From Mycobacteroides franklinii (lineage in GTDB: Bacteria; Actinomycetota; Actinomycetes; Mycobacteriales; Mycobacteriaceae): a stretch of 64,000 nt of DNA. The translations under genes and the position numbers were made by a program. Positions within the stretch are counted from its first letter, which is position 1, and every line of letters begins with the position of its first letter. The notes under the pieces are model-generated. The model ran no database searches and was not told where the DNA came from. It saw nothing but the letters and a program-made list of their open reading frames with translations. Positions 8,988-17,977 of the stretch are shown piece after piece. The stretch spans positions 1 to 64,000 of the forward strand of contig NZ_MAFQ01000010.1 of assembly GCF_002013895.1 (NCBI RefSeq), given 5' to 3'.

Positions 8988-10121
8988 TTATGCGGGTGAG
9001 TCCTTCCGTGGAGTATCGCGGATGCCGCGGTAGATACCGCGGCTGACGATCCAAGGCTGCAGTACACGTTCGACCGACCACGCGGGGAAGCGAAATGCGT
9101 GACCGGACGGAGCGAAAACTTCCAGTCCGTCGGGCTGCGCCCCGAGCACCGAGCCCCAACGATGTGCCGCTGGACGGTATGTCCGCATCGGCCGGCCGGA
9201 GGCCGCGGCCCGAACATTGTGAGCCACAAGGTGATCGGCACGATTACGGGCGGATGCCCGGAGCGGGTCCGTTGCCGCGACGTCTCCGACTGCGAAGATA
9301 TTGCGATGGCCGGGAACCTGCAGCTGGGGCGTCACCCGCACAAAGCCATGCTCATCGCGTAGCTCAGGAGGCAGCCAATCCGTATTGGGGCGCACGCGAC
9401 CGGTTGCCCACACCACCGCTCCGGCGGACGCCGGCGATTGCCCCGAGCTCCACTGAACCGGCTGGTCGGTGATCCGGTCGCACGCGAATCCCTCGGGGAT
9501 GAGTGCCCGGTGTCCTGGGTGCAATCCAACGTGTAGTTCGTTCAGTCGCCGACGAATCCGGTCCCACACTCGCGGCGCGTGCTGCGTCAGCGCGCGCTCG
9601 CCGGGAAAGTACAGATCAACTCGTAGATTCGGCCATGTCATCGCCAGGTTCGCGGCGCTGCTCACGGCGGCGGCCCCTCCGCCGATCACGATGACCGAGC
9701 GTGCCGAGATCAACCGCTGGTGCGCCGCACGCAGGTCCTCGGCCACATCGGTGCTCGACTGCAGACTCGGCTGTCGCCAGAACCCGTTGCTGACTCCGGT
9801 CGAGATGATCAACGTGTCATACGGTTCGGTTAGCGCTGAGCCGTCCGGGTTCTGGGCGAAAACCGTTCGGGCGCCAAGGTTGACACCGGTAAGCGTGGCG
9901 TGCACAGTACGCACGCCGTCCAGTGCGCGGAACCGCTCAAACGGGATCCAATAGTTGCGTGTCCACTCGTCGGGACGCGACAGCCGTACACCCAGCTCTT
10001 GCCCGCTGACCAATCCGGGCTTGGCGGAGATGCCCACGACATCGTTGTGCCGAGCGAGCCGGATCGCGGTCAGTAGGCCGCTGTCGCCGAGCCCGGCGAC
10101 GACGACTCGTCGGCGGCTCAC
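8988..10121 (-). CDS. FAD-dependent NAD(P)H oxidoreductase, NDH-2/AIF-like
   Basis: 377 residues from GTG 10121, whose GTGA overlaps the stop of the upstream DUF1295 gene. The Rossmann FAD motif VVVAGLGDSGLLTA is at residues 7-20, the second nucleotide-binding motif VIVIGGGAAAVSSA near 140, and the C-terminal FAD motif NIFAVGDVAATDP near 298. The overall arrangement resembles type II NADH dehydrogenases and apoptosis-inducing-factor-like reductases. No C-terminal amphipathic membrane helix is evident. It is the last gene of tetR-DUF1295-oxidoreductase, suggesting a redox partner for the membrane reductase. Confidence 0.82.
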   Translation of the reverse strand: MSRRRVVVAGLGDSGLLTAIRLARHNDVVGISAKPGLVSGQELGVRLSRPDEWTRNYWIPFERFRALDGVRTVHATLTGVNLGARTVFAQNPDGSALTEPYDTLIISTGVSNGFWRQPSLQSSTDVAEDLRAAHQRLISARSVIVIGGGAAAVSSAANLAMTWPNLRVDLYFPGERALTQHAPRVWDRIRRRLNELHVGLHPGHRALIPEGFACDRITDQPVQWSSGQSPASAGAVVWATGRVRPNTDWLPPELRDEHGFVRVTPQLQVPGHRNIFAVGDVAATDPLRASARNRADHLVAHNVRAAASGRPMRTYRPAAHRWGSVLGAQPDGLEVFAPSGHAFRFPAWSVERVLQPWIVSRGIYRGIRDTPRKDSPA

Positions 10122-10993
10122 GCTGATATCCGCGGCGGGCGCGGCACAAACCGTGACACCCGCGCGATCACGTCCTGATACTCGGGTCGCCGTTGCAGAC
10201 TGCGCTGTTCCATCATCGGGATGCTGGAACCCAGGAACATGCCCAACATGGCCACCGCGCCGAGGCCCAGCCACCACGCGTCAGCGGGAGATGTCGCAAC
10301 ACCGAAGAGCGCCACGGAAAGCCAGAAACTGAACTCTCCGAAGTAGTTGGGATGGCGGGACCACGACCATAGGCCGCGGTCCATCACCTCACCGGGTCGA
10401 CGACCACGGGTAAACCGATGCATCTGTGTGTCGGCGACCAGCTCCAGGGCAACCGCCCCAAGACCGACGACACACGCGATCGCCGTCAGCCAGCGCAGAT
10501 CTCCTCCGGGGCGCGTCACCGTGGCATATGCCGGCAGCATCCCGGCGAAAACCAGTAACGTGGGAATGAGATGGATCGCCCCCAGATCGGCCAGGAAGCT
10601 CCATCGCCCAGCGCTGGCGCGCAGCATGGGGTAACGCCAATCCTCATGGTGCAGACCAGGAAACGAATACACCCAGTTGGCCGTGAGACGCACGGACCAT
10701 AGGGCGACTACCGCCGCGAGGAGCCAACAGCGCAGTTCGTGCACACCGGATTGGCTCCACCAATAGATCAGCAGCAGTGGAGGTATCACGCTCCAGTAGG
10801 CGTCATAAAAGCTCGAATTGCGGTACAGCCTGCTGAACACGAATATTGCGACGGTGGCCAAGACGTCGGCGATCAAGGTATCCAGCCACATGCGTCCCGT
10901 ACTCGGACCCCAGATCAGCCATGCGGCGCCCACCCCCACGGCGACGAGGTAGGCCGCGCCCACCAAGGCCAGCGATTGCGCCTTGCCGCGCAT
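10118..10993 (-). CDS. DUF1295 membrane protein, steroid 5-alpha-reductase-like
   Basis: About 291 residues with several membrane helices. The C-terminal signature SRHPNYFGEFSFWLS (about residue 220) and the preceding helix pattern place it in DUF1295, related to steroid 5-alpha-reductases and isoprenylcysteine methyltransferases. Start ATG 10993 has AGGGGG 15 nt upstream; a GTG at 11029 would overlap the TetR gene. It is flanked by TetR and a flavoprotein reductase in one operon, consistent with reduction of a lipid or steroid double bond at the membrane. The actual substrate is unknown. Confidence 0.82.
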   Translation of the reverse strand: MRGKAQSLALVGAAYLVAVGVGAAWLIWGPSTGRMWLDTLIADVLATVAIFVFSRLYRNSSFYDAYWSVIPPLLLIYWWSQSGVHELRCWLLAAVVALWSVRLTANWVYSFPGLHHEDWRYPMLRASAGRWSFLADLGAIHLIPTLLVFAGMLPAYATVTRPGGDLRWLTAIACVVGLGAVALELVADTQMHRFTRGRRPGEVMDRGLWSWSRHPNYFGEFSFWLSVALFGVATSPADAWWLGLGAVAMLGMFLGSSIPMMEQRSLQRRPEYQDVIARVSRFVPRPPRISA

Positions 10994-11018
10994 AGCGGTC
11001 GCGCCGTTCCCCCTAGAC

Positions 11019-11636
11019 CTAGAAGTCACGACCGTGGTTTCCCTTCCAATGCGGGCTCTTGACTGCTTCCAGAGCTTCGGAGAGAAACCGACCGAGAGGC
11101 TGCCGGTGTCCGGTCTGTTTCACCCATTGCCGAAATCCATAGTCGCCTGCGGCAAAGGCAAGCTGAGCCAACAAACCAGGTCGCATGTCGGCGTCGGTGT
11201 CAACACCCATCCGTGCCGCGAGCAACTTCGCGGCGCGCTCCCGATCCGCGGGCGTATTGAGGGTCAGCTTGTGAAGGAATTCCGGGGCAACCAACAGAGC
11301 CTGCCGCCACTCCTCGACATCGTCCTCATCAAAGAGCCGGGCGTGCTCGACGATGCAGTTGATCATCGCGAGGTCAGGAGACTCCCGCGCGGGTCTGCGC
11401 TCCAGAAGATCGACGATCGCGGCGCCGCCGTGACGTACCGGCCCCAGGAGTAGCTCCTCTTTAGTCGGAATGTGCCGAAAGAAGGTGCGCGCCGAAACTC
11501 CTGCCGCTGAGGCGATTTCTTCGGTGGTTACGGCGTCATACCCGCGTTCGACAAACAATCGAAACGCAGAGCGCCTGATGTCCGCTCGAATCTGTGTGCG
11601 CTGCCGGTCACGCAAGGAGCCGCCGGAGTCACCCAT
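11019..11636 (-). CDS. TetR-family regulator
   Basis: 205 residues. The N-terminal HTH (FVERGYDAVTTEEIASAAG then VSARTFFRHIPTKEEL) spans about residues 28-61. The C-terminal domain is a MftR-like helical bundle with no recognised ligand. It heads the operon with DUF1295 and the FAD oxidoreductase (gap about 25 bp). A palindrome suited to a TetR dimer is at 11685-11699, 49 nt upstream of its ATG, so autoregulation is likely. Confidence 0.85.
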   Translation of the reverse strand: MGDSGGSLRDRQRTQIRADIRRSAFRLFVERGYDAVTTEEIASAAGVSARTFFRHIPTKEELLLGPVRHGGAAIVDLLERRPARESPDLAMINCIVEHARLFDEDDVEEWRQALLVAPEFLHKLTLNTPADRERAAKLLAARMGVDTDADMRPGLLAQLAFAAGDYGFRQWVKQTGHRQPLGRFLSEALEAVKSPHWKGNHGRDF

Positions 11637-11684
11637 GGGGGGCTCCCTTCAGCAGTGCCGGCCCGCTGGCACCATATGACTATA

Positions 11685-11699
11685 TGACAGTGACTGTCA
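11685..11699. promoter_or_regulatory. TetR operator-like palindrome TGACAG-TGA-CTGTCA
   Basis: A perfect 6+3+6 inverted repeat lies between the methyltransferase stop and the TetR start. TGACA(G)...(C)TGTCA half-sites are a frequent TetR-family operator type. Its position, upstream of the TetR-DUF1295-reductase operon, suggests autorepression. Confidence 0.55.
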
Positions 11700-11704
11700 A
11701 CGAG

Positions 11705-12310
11705 TCATGCGACCCGAAGCAGCGCGACGAGAAAGTCCGACTTGTCGGTGAACGGCCGCAGGTCCCACGTGGACAGCAACAGTTCCGGGACGAGGCCGGC
11801 CTCCGCAGCGTCGTCGAAGAACCGACTGAACTCGTAGTCGCGGCCGGCGCCGAATCCGATTACGGCCCGACCGTCGGTCGACAGATGCGCGCACAATCGG
11901 CCCAATACCTGCGCGCGGGTGCTCGGAGCAAGGAAAGCCATGACGTTGCCTGCCGACACGATGATGTCGAACGGTTCGGCGATCCCACGCGAGGGCAGAT
12001 CGAGTTCGGCGAGATCGCCTACGAGCCAACGCGGGCCCGGATGGTCATGTTCGGCCGCCGCGATGAGCACTGGGTCGACGTCGACACCGACCACGTCGTG
12101 ACCGGCCGCAGCAAGGAATCCGCCCACTCGGCCGGAGCCGCAGCCTGCGTCGAGAATCCGGGCACCACGAGGTACCAGCGCATCCACGAGCCGAGCCTCA
12201 CCCGCCAAATCCGCCCCCTCGCGGGCCATCGAGCGAAAGCGCTCGATGTACCACTGCGAATGGTTTGGATTGGCCGCGACCTTTTGCATCCAGAGGCTCT
12301 GTTCAACCAT
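11705..12310 (-). CDS. class I SAM-dependent methyltransferase
   Basis: 201 residues from ATG 12310 (longer starts at 12343 and 12358 are possible; none has a clear ribosome site). Motif I ILDAGCGSGRVGGFLA is at about 53-68, motif II VVGVDVDP follows, and GDLAELDLP and DIIVSAGNVMAFL mark the post-I and motif IV strands. The N-terminal SQWYIERFRSMAREGADL is conserved in mycobacterial relatives. The methyl acceptor is unknown. It is upstream of the TetR operon but separated by the operator palindrome, so it is probably its own unit. Confidence 0.82.
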   Translation of the reverse strand: MVEQSLWMQKVAANPNHSQWYIERFRSMAREGADLAGEARLVDALVPRGARILDAGCGSGRVGGFLAAAGHDVVGVDVDPVLIAAAEHDHPGPRWLVGDLAELDLPSRGIAEPFDIIVSAGNVMAFLAPSTRAQVLGRLCAHLSTDGRAVIGFGAGRDYEFSRFFDDAAEAGLVPELLLSTWDLRPFTDKSDFLVALLRVA

Positions 12311-12441
12311 GCAGTCATTGTCGCAAGGGGCGCAGGTCGGCATGTGTGAACCGATCACTGGATAACCGGTCGCACGCCGATTCTGGTGTTAATCTCAATG
12401 GCAACCCCGCAGGTCACTGACGTAAAGAAGGGGTCTAGGAG

Positions 12442-12660
12442 ATGCATTACCGCGCGTGCGCCTCAGCAATATTGATGGCCATGGTCGCACTGGCCGTACC
12501 GGCCTGGGCAGAGCCACCATGTCAGTTCTCCGGAGGCCTGGGACCCGATGCCGCATGCACACAATCCCGGGATGACGACGACGTCACATCACCGTGGATG
12601 TGGCCCGGCGACGACGGATTTGGAATGGGATTTGGTACACCCGGATTCGGCTGGCCCTAA
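12442..12660 (+). CDS. small exported acidic protein
   Basis: 72 residues: signal peptide MHYRACASAILMAMVALAV with probable cleavage after AWA, then a short mature peptide with two Cys, a DDDD run and a Trp/Gly/Phe-rich tail (GFGMGFGTPGFGWP). An AAGGGGTCTAGGAG site precedes the ATG. No family was recognised. Small cysteine-containing exported peptides are common in mycobacteria. It is convergent with the desaturase gene. Confidence 0.7.
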   Translation: MHYRACASAILMAMVALAVPAWAEPPCQFSGGLGPDAACTQSRDDDDVTSPWMWPGDDGFGMGFGTPGFGWP

Positions 12661-12692
12661 TCTGGGGACGCGTTTACCCGGCAGTTCTCAAC

Positions 12693-13676
12693 TTAAACAA
12701 GCACTTTGGAGGCGTTGCGCTCGGCGCGCTTGGCCTGGCGGTCCAGGTACTTGGCCTTGACTTCCTCGAAGTCGGACGAGGTTTTCTTCAGCTCGCCAAT
12801 GATGCGTGCCAGGTCCTCGCGGTACCACTCGCCCTCGCCGTTGATGTCGTCGCGCTCGAAGATGCGCCATTTGCGCAGCACCGGCAGCACGACCTCGTCG
12901 AGGTGCGACTGCGGGTCGTAGACGCCGCCGGTGGCGATGGCTACGGCGTTGCGGCGGAATCCGGGGATGGTGTAGCCGGGCATCGTGAAGTTGTCGAGCA
13001 CCTTATGGACAGCCTGGACCGCTTGGTTGGGGGCGATTTCCAGGCCGGCCGAGACCATGTTGCGGTAGAAGATCATGTGCAGGTTCTCGTCGGTGGAGAT
13101 GCGTTTGAGCAGCTCATCGGCGACGGGCTCGGCGCAGGCCTTACCGGTGTTGCGGTGCGAGACGCGGGTGGCCAGCTCCTGGAACGTCACGTAGACCACC
13201 GAGTCGAATAGGCTGTCCGAGAACGGTATGTTCTGACGGTTCTGGCCGGGGGAGAACCCGCTGGTCATTTGCGCGATGCGCAGCTTCTCCAACTCGATCG
13301 GATCGACCGAGCGGGTCACCACCAGGTAGTCGCGGATGGCGATGCCGTGGCGGTTTTCTTCCGCGGTCCAGCGGTTGACCCAGGTACCCCACGGTCCGTC
13401 CATGGTGAAGTTCATCGCGATCTCACGGTGATACGAGGGCAGGTTGTCCTCGGTCAACAGGTTGGTGATCATCGCGATCTTCGCCAACTCCGACAGCTTG
13501 GACTGCTCCGGATCCCAGTCCTGACCGCCCAGGGCCTTGTAGTTCTTGCCCTCGGACCACGGGACGTAGTCGTGCGGGTTCCAGTCCTTGGTGACCCCGA
13601 GGTGCCGATGGACATTCTCCTCGACCACAGGCTCAAGCGCGTGGAGCAGCTCCAGGTCGGTAAAGGCCTTCTGCAT
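12693..13676 (-). CDS. desA1: acyl-ACP desaturase, DesA1-like
   Basis: 327 residues. ATG 13676 is preceded by GAGGAA; the longer frame is discarded. The ferritin-like di-iron ligands are visible as EENRHG and DENLH, and WNPHDYVPWSEGKNY, GGQDWDPEQSKLS and TEDNLPSYHREIAMN are near-identical to Mycobacterium tuberculosis DesA1 as I recall it. The family introduces a double bond into acyl-ACP, and DesA1 in mycobacteria feeds mycolic acid synthesis. Since several DesA paralogues exist per genome, the exact paralogue number is uncertain. Confidence 0.88.
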   Translation of the reverse strand: MQKAFTDLELLHALEPVVEENVHRHLGVTKDWNPHDYVPWSEGKNYKALGGQDWDPEQSKLSELAKIAMITNLLTEDNLPSYHREIAMNFTMDGPWGTWVNRWTAEENRHGIAIRDYLVVTRSVDPIELEKLRIAQMTSGFSPGQNRQNIPFSDSLFDSVVYVTFQELATRVSHRNTGKACAEPVADELLKRISTDENLHMIFYRNMVSAGLEIAPNQAVQAVHKVLDNFTMPGYTIPGFRRNAVAIATGGVYDPQSHLDEVVLPVLRKWRIFERDDINGEGEWYREDLARIIGELKKTSSDFEEVKAKYLDRQAKRAERNASKVLV

Positions 13677-14048
13677 GGATACGTTCCTCAGATCGGGGAG
13701 CCAGACAGAAACTGCAACTACCAGTACCCGTATCCAGCGGTTACAGAAATCTATCATGTCGCAGCCGGCCGCGGGCCGTTACGCGCAATCGTGCGTCCAA
13801 TTCGTAACATCCCGAATCGGCACTCGAACATGGCCGGCAGATTCCGCAATCGCCGGTTCGGCCCGCAGGTTGCGGTACGCGGCATCTAAAATCATTGCAC
13901 CCCAGGCAGTTACAAACCACCGCTGGCATGTCCCGTAAATGGGGGTAATGTCCGTGACATACCGATCACCACGGCATAAACCTGGCCCTAACTGTTTGCC
14001 TCATACAAATCCCTTTGTCTGAGCCCCGCGGAGAGACAGAGAGTACGT
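13677..14048. other. 372-bp intergenic region between divergent desaturase and DUF5994 genes
   Basis: No convincing coding frame on either strand. It must contain both divergent promoters. A purine-rich GAGAGACAGAGAG precedes the DUF5994 ATG. No clear palindrome stood out. Confidence 0.6.
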
Positions 14049-14492
14049 ATGACACAGACACAGGCACAGAGACAGACGGAGTACCCCGGACCGCCGATCC
14101 GCTTCACGTTGGGCCCTCGTAAGACCGGCAGGATGAACGGCGCGTGGTGGCCGCAGGACGACAGATTGATCGCGCGAGAGCTGTCACCGTTGATTGAGGG
14201 GCTAGCCGCGCACATCGGTGCGGTTAGCCAGGTATCACTGAACTGGAAGGCCGGCTCACCTCGATCGAGCATGAGGTCGGCCGCTATGCCTCCGCACCTC
14301 GCGGGTCAGCCGTTTCATTGGGTGATCACGCTCCGGGGTGAACACCGGACGATCAGGATGCTGATGGTGCCGTCGCACACCAACAAGATTCTCGCAATGA
14401 CTGTCATGCGCTTGGCTGCGCAGATGCCCCTGCTTGATTCTCCCAAGGAGGGCGAAGTCACCACCGCGCTCCGAATAGTTATGGCTGCCTGA
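14049..14492 (+). CDS. DUF5994 family protein
   Basis: 147 residues. The pattern RFTLGPRKTGRMNGAWWPQDDRLIAREL, then SLNWKAGSPRS and HWVITLRG, matches the actinobacterial DUF5994 family, in which G-A-W-W-P is a hallmark. No signal peptide or membrane segment is present. The function is unknown; family members often sit beside stress or STAS-domain genes, but none is adjacent here. Confidence 0.75.
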   Translation: MTQTQAQRQTEYPGPPIRFTLGPRKTGRMNGAWWPQDDRLIARELSPLIEGLAAHIGAVSQVSLNWKAGSPRSSMRSAAMPPHLAGQPFHWVITLRGEHRTIRMLMVPSHTNKILAMTVMRLAAQMPLLDSPKEGEVTTALRIVMAA

Positions 14493-14580
14493 GAATTCCG
14501 CAGGCCTGACACGTCCAGCGGCGCCTTCGTAATTGCTGTCCGCAACAGAACTCTCGACGCCAACGCGGCTCGCGTTGCCC

Positions 14581-15633
14581 TCAGGGCACCGTCGACCGCT
14601 GCGCACTAGGCGAGACAACGACTCTGCGAAAAATCCGGGCTTTCAGTGCCATGGCGCGTTTCTCCACGACGAACCAGCTCAATGCGGCAACGGGGAGGGT
14701 GGCTGCGGTAGCGAGGATGAAGAACAAGAACGGATTGAACCTCGCCAGCCCGAAGGCGGCCAGCAACTGTTGAATCGGGAATGCGTAGATGTACACGCCA
14801 TATGACAGGTCGTTGCGTAGTCGCGTCCTCCGGATGAGTGCTCCGGAGGCGATGACGGCGTAGGCGAGCGGCAGGGCGCCGATCACGCGGTAGTTCTGCA
14901 TGAGAGCCGACGCCCCAACAACCGCGACGCTCAATACGACCAACCACCAGCGGACGGGAATCTTGTCCTGGTACTGGTAGAACAAGGCGCCCGCAAGGAA
15001 CACGACAAAGAAACGCGACAGCATCTGCGGCCAGGTGTACGAATCGGGTGTGTACGAGAAGTGGGCGGAACAGAACAGCGCCACGACCAGCAGGATGAGA
15101 ATCACCCACCGCCGCTTCAGGAGACCTGTCACTCCGAGTACGGAGACCATCACGTCGCAGAGCAGCACGAAGAACAACGTCCAGATGGAGCCGTTCCACA
15201 CTCCGGGATACGGCACGTCGGTGGGGGTGCCGTCGATATCGAAATAGGCCACATTGAGAAGGCCGTTGTTGACCACGTAGCCGAGCTCCGACGAGAAGGC
15301 GAGGGAGGTGTGCTGAACCCTCGCCGCAATCGGCGCGATGACGAAAGCGATCACCATCAGGCATATCCAGAGGCCGGGGAAGATCCGCAGGACACGCGAC
15401 GACCAATACTCCTTCAAGTTCGGACGACGTATCCAGGCTGCGGTGATGAGAAACCCGGAAATGACGAAGAAGCCGTCGGCAAATATATCGCCAAGCAATC
15501 GGGCCACTGGTTCGTAACCGATTTCACGGCCGGTAAGTGGCCACGAATGCCAGAAGACCACGCCAATAGCGAGAATGAGACGCCATGAGGTTAGAGCGTT
15601 GCGGCGCGGATCAAATACCTGCCCAAGCTTCAT
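14581..15633 (-). CDS. acyltransferase family 3 membrane protein (OafA/NolL type)
   Basis: 350 residues from ATG 15633, with GGAGG 4 nt upstream. About ten membrane helices; the N-terminal helix carries the conserved catalytic-type His in GVVFWHSWPL (about residue 29) and the next the FFVISGFLI motif. Family members O-acylate glycans or lipids at the membrane using acyl-CoA. No partner glycosyltransferase is adjacent. The upstream DNA is unusually A/T-rich for the window, a hint of separate acquisition. Confidence 0.85.
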   Translation of the reverse strand: MKLGQVFDPRRNALTSWRLILAIGVVFWHSWPLTGREIGYEPVARLLGDIFADGFFVISGFLITAAWIRRPNLKEYWSSRVLRIFPGLWICLMVIAFVIAPIAARVQHTSLAFSSELGYVVNNGLLNVAYFDIDGTPTDVPYPGVWNGSIWTLFFVLLCDVMVSVLGVTGLLKRRWVILILLVVALFCSAHFSYTPDSYTWPQMLSRFFVVFLAGALFYQYQDKIPVRWWLVVLSVAVVGASALMQNYRVIGALPLAYAVIASGALIRRTRLRNDLSYGVYIYAFPIQQLLAAFGLARFNPFLFFILATAATLPVAALSWFVVEKRAMALKARIFRRVVVSPSAQRSTVP

Positions 15634-16015
15634 AAACCTCCTTGGGCGCCGATGCGGTGTCTTTACTTTTGTTAAAAGAACATACTGCACAATCGCGTGT
15701 GGCGCTGGTGCCGCCTCACCTCGGAAATCATGACAACGCCAACACTCAAGTTGTTTACGAATACGTCGGGCTTTTCTAAAATCAAATGAGCGAATGCCGG
15801 TAGTTACACAACATGCTTTACCAACGTGGACGTTGCACGTGGAAGCCATATTCAACAGTGCGAGGTCCGATGGGATCCCCGCTGTTATCGACGTGAATGG
15901 TTTTCGCGCCCTAGCTAACGGCGGCAAATTTGAGGTGAAAGACGGCGCCTAAGGGCTCATTTGCTGCCGGTGCCCGTCAAACGTCTTCGGCGGCCGCGCT
16001 TAGTGGTGGGATCCC
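15634..16015. other. 382-bp intergenic region, partly A/T-rich
   Basis: The 15655-15800 part (for example TTTTGTTAAAAGAACATACT) is markedly A/T-richer than the rest of the window and probably holds the acyltransferase promoter. No supported coding frame or RNA gene was found. Confidence 0.55.
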
Positions 16016-17179
16016 TCAGCGGGTGCCGGGTTCGAGTGCCAGCAGTGCCTGCGCCTCTATCGCTGCAGTCATAGGCCGCGGCAGTTGCACACATCCACGT
16101 TCATCCAAATCCACCAGGATCTGCTGCACCTTACGCAGATAGGAGTGTTTCTCGCCCGGGTGATCGGTCGCGTGCGCGTGGGTATAGAGCTTCGCGGCGG
16201 TACAGAGGTCGGCTTGGTCGTCGCCGTCCAGATAGCTTGTGCCCGCGGCCTTGCCATCGCGTTCACAACGCACCCACGCACGCCGCAGTGCCTCGACCGC
16301 AGCGCGGTATCTGCCTGCGTAGGCGGCATCATTCGGATACTCGTCCGTGGCCAGCGCCTGTGCCTCGCCCAGTGCTGAATGAAAGTCCATCACCGGCACC
16401 CGCCCGATGTCGGTGACACCCGGGTAGCGCAAATATCGCTCCGGCTCGAGCTCATAGGCGCCGTATTCGGAGAGCACCCGGCGATGCGCCACACGCGCTG
16501 CTTCCCACAGCCGAATGTCGGCTGCCGGAGATGCCGCCGGCGTGATCAGCTCCCGGTCCTCGGTCTCGGCCGTGTGCCGTGGTTTCACGGGTTTCGGTGG
16601 TCGCTCGGTCCTTGTGCGTTGCTGCTCAGACGGTTTGGAGTCCGTCGACGCTGACTGTGCTTTGGGCTGCGCACGTTCGAGCCGCCTCCGAATCTCAGCG
16701 GCCACCGGATCGGTCTCCAACAACGCCACGTGATAGGCCAGGCCGTCGTCGAATGTCAACTGCAGGTAACGGATCCCTCGAATTCGTAGATCGCAGTCAA
16801 CGGGTGATACGCGGGTGTCGGGGGATTGGTCGAGGGAGAGCGCCACGTCGACGAGTTCGTTCAGTGGCCGCACCACATCCTTGCTGTCCTCGGTACCGAT
16901 CAGGATCTGACCGTCCACCACACCGAGCCGCACCGCAGACCGCCGCTGCACCAACGGTCCTAGCGCTGCCACCGCGAACGAGCCGCTCAACAGTCCACCC
17001 ACCACCAGTACGACAACCAGGGCATCGACTCCCGCAAGAGCCAGCACGGGCAGCAATACCAACGCCGCGACCAGCAGGACCGCGCCGAGCGGAACCCGCG
17101 CACGGGCAAGGCCGCTGACGTACTCGGTGCGGGTAACCAGAGCCAATGAGTCGTGCACCCGGGCATCGGCGGTGCTCAT
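16016..17179 (-). CDS. membrane-anchored hypothetical protein
   Basis: 387 residues. ATG 17179 has GGAG 9 nt upstream. Two adjacent membrane helices (about residues 30-70) precede a PH-like soluble segment, a charged Lys/Pro/Thr-rich linker (about 170-210), and a helical C-terminal domain (LYTHAHATDHPGEKHSYLRKVQQILVDL region). I do not recognise the C-terminal family. It is divergent from another membrane protein, with about 80 bp between the starts. Confidence 0.65.
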   Translation of the reverse strand: MSTADARVHDSLALVTRTEYVSGLARARVPLGAVLLVAALVLLPVLALAGVDALVVVLVVGGLLSGSFAVAALGPLVQRRSAVRLGVVDGQILIGTEDSKDVVRPLNELVDVALSLDQSPDTRVSPVDCDLRIRGIRYLQLTFDDGLAYHVALLETDPVAAEIRRRLERAQPKAQSASTDSKPSEQQRTRTERPPKPVKPRHTAETEDRELITPAASPAADIRLWEAARVAHRRVLSEYGAYELEPERYLRYPGVTDIGRVPVMDFHSALGEAQALATDEYPNDAAYAGRYRAAVEALRRAWVRCERDGKAAGTSYLDGDDQADLCTAAKLYTHAHATDHPGEKHSYLRKVQQILVDLDERGCVQLPRPMTAAIEAQALLALEPGTR

Positions 17180-17258
17180 CACTGCCGGCTCCTGCAACGC
17201 ATGACAGGAACGCTACCGTGTGATTCGCCGACAGAATCAGTTGCGTAGGGTGACCTCA

Positions 17259-17888
17259 ATGTCTTCTGCAGCAACGGTTTCGGTGAAGCCGATTATTCGT
17301 GGAATCGGCGGCGGTGCGTGCCTGGGTGCCGGTGTTGCTCTCGGCGCCTACTCGGGTGGATGGTTCCTGCTGGTAGCGGTGCTACCCACGCTGATCGGCT
17401 TCGGTCTCGTCGCGGGAGCGATCGAGCGGTCGCGAACCACGGTCGCCAGGGGTGAGCCCGTAGAGGTCCGCGTCGACCTCATCGATCGATCAGCACCGAG
17501 ATTGATGGCCTCATCGACACTCATCGCCGGCGAGGCATTTCCGCGTGGAGATGCGCCATTCCGATTCCAGACCAATGCCCGACTGTCCACTGGCCATCTC
17601 GCGGATCTAGTTGGCAACGGCTACGGGTCACTTCCCTCGGACGCACTGGGAGAGCCTGGTAGCGCGCCGATCACCGAGCACCGGGTGTCCGCAACACAGA
17701 TACCGACGGTGCTCGCGGCGGTGGCAGCGATGTGGGCCACGATCCTGGTGCCATCAGGCGACTTCTGGAACTTCAAACTGCTTACGGCGCAGTCGCAGTC
17801 AGCGATACCGGCGACCACAAGCGAAGTCGATACCGGGCCACCGGCGTCGATCCCGCCCTTGTCTCTTGGGTACGAGATCCGGCGATGA
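17259..17888 (+). CDS. hypothetical membrane protein
   Basis: 209 residues from ATG 17259, with AGGG 8 nt upstream (an in-frame GTG at 17220 is less likely). Two glycine-rich hydrophobic segments near residues 12-50 are followed by a soluble region, and another hydrophobic stretch occurs near 160. No known domain was recognised. Divergent from the preceding membrane protein, possibly sharing a promoter region. Confidence 0.55.
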   Translation: MSSAATVSVKPIIRGIGGGACLGAGVALGAYSGGWFLLVAVLPTLIGFGLVAGAIERSRTTVARGEPVEVRVDLIDRSAPRLMASSTLIAGEAFPRGDAPFRFQTNARLSTGHLADLVGNGYGSLPSDALGEPGSAPITEHRVSATQIPTVLAAVAAMWATILVPSGDFWNFKLLTAQSQSAIPATTSEVDTGPPASIPPLSLGYEIRR

Positions 17889-17977
17889 CTCGATATGCCA
17901 TCGGCCCGGTCGACCGTAGCAAGGCCATCTACAACCCGTCCGGTGACTTTCTCCGCGAGGGTTCGCAGACAAGAGAA

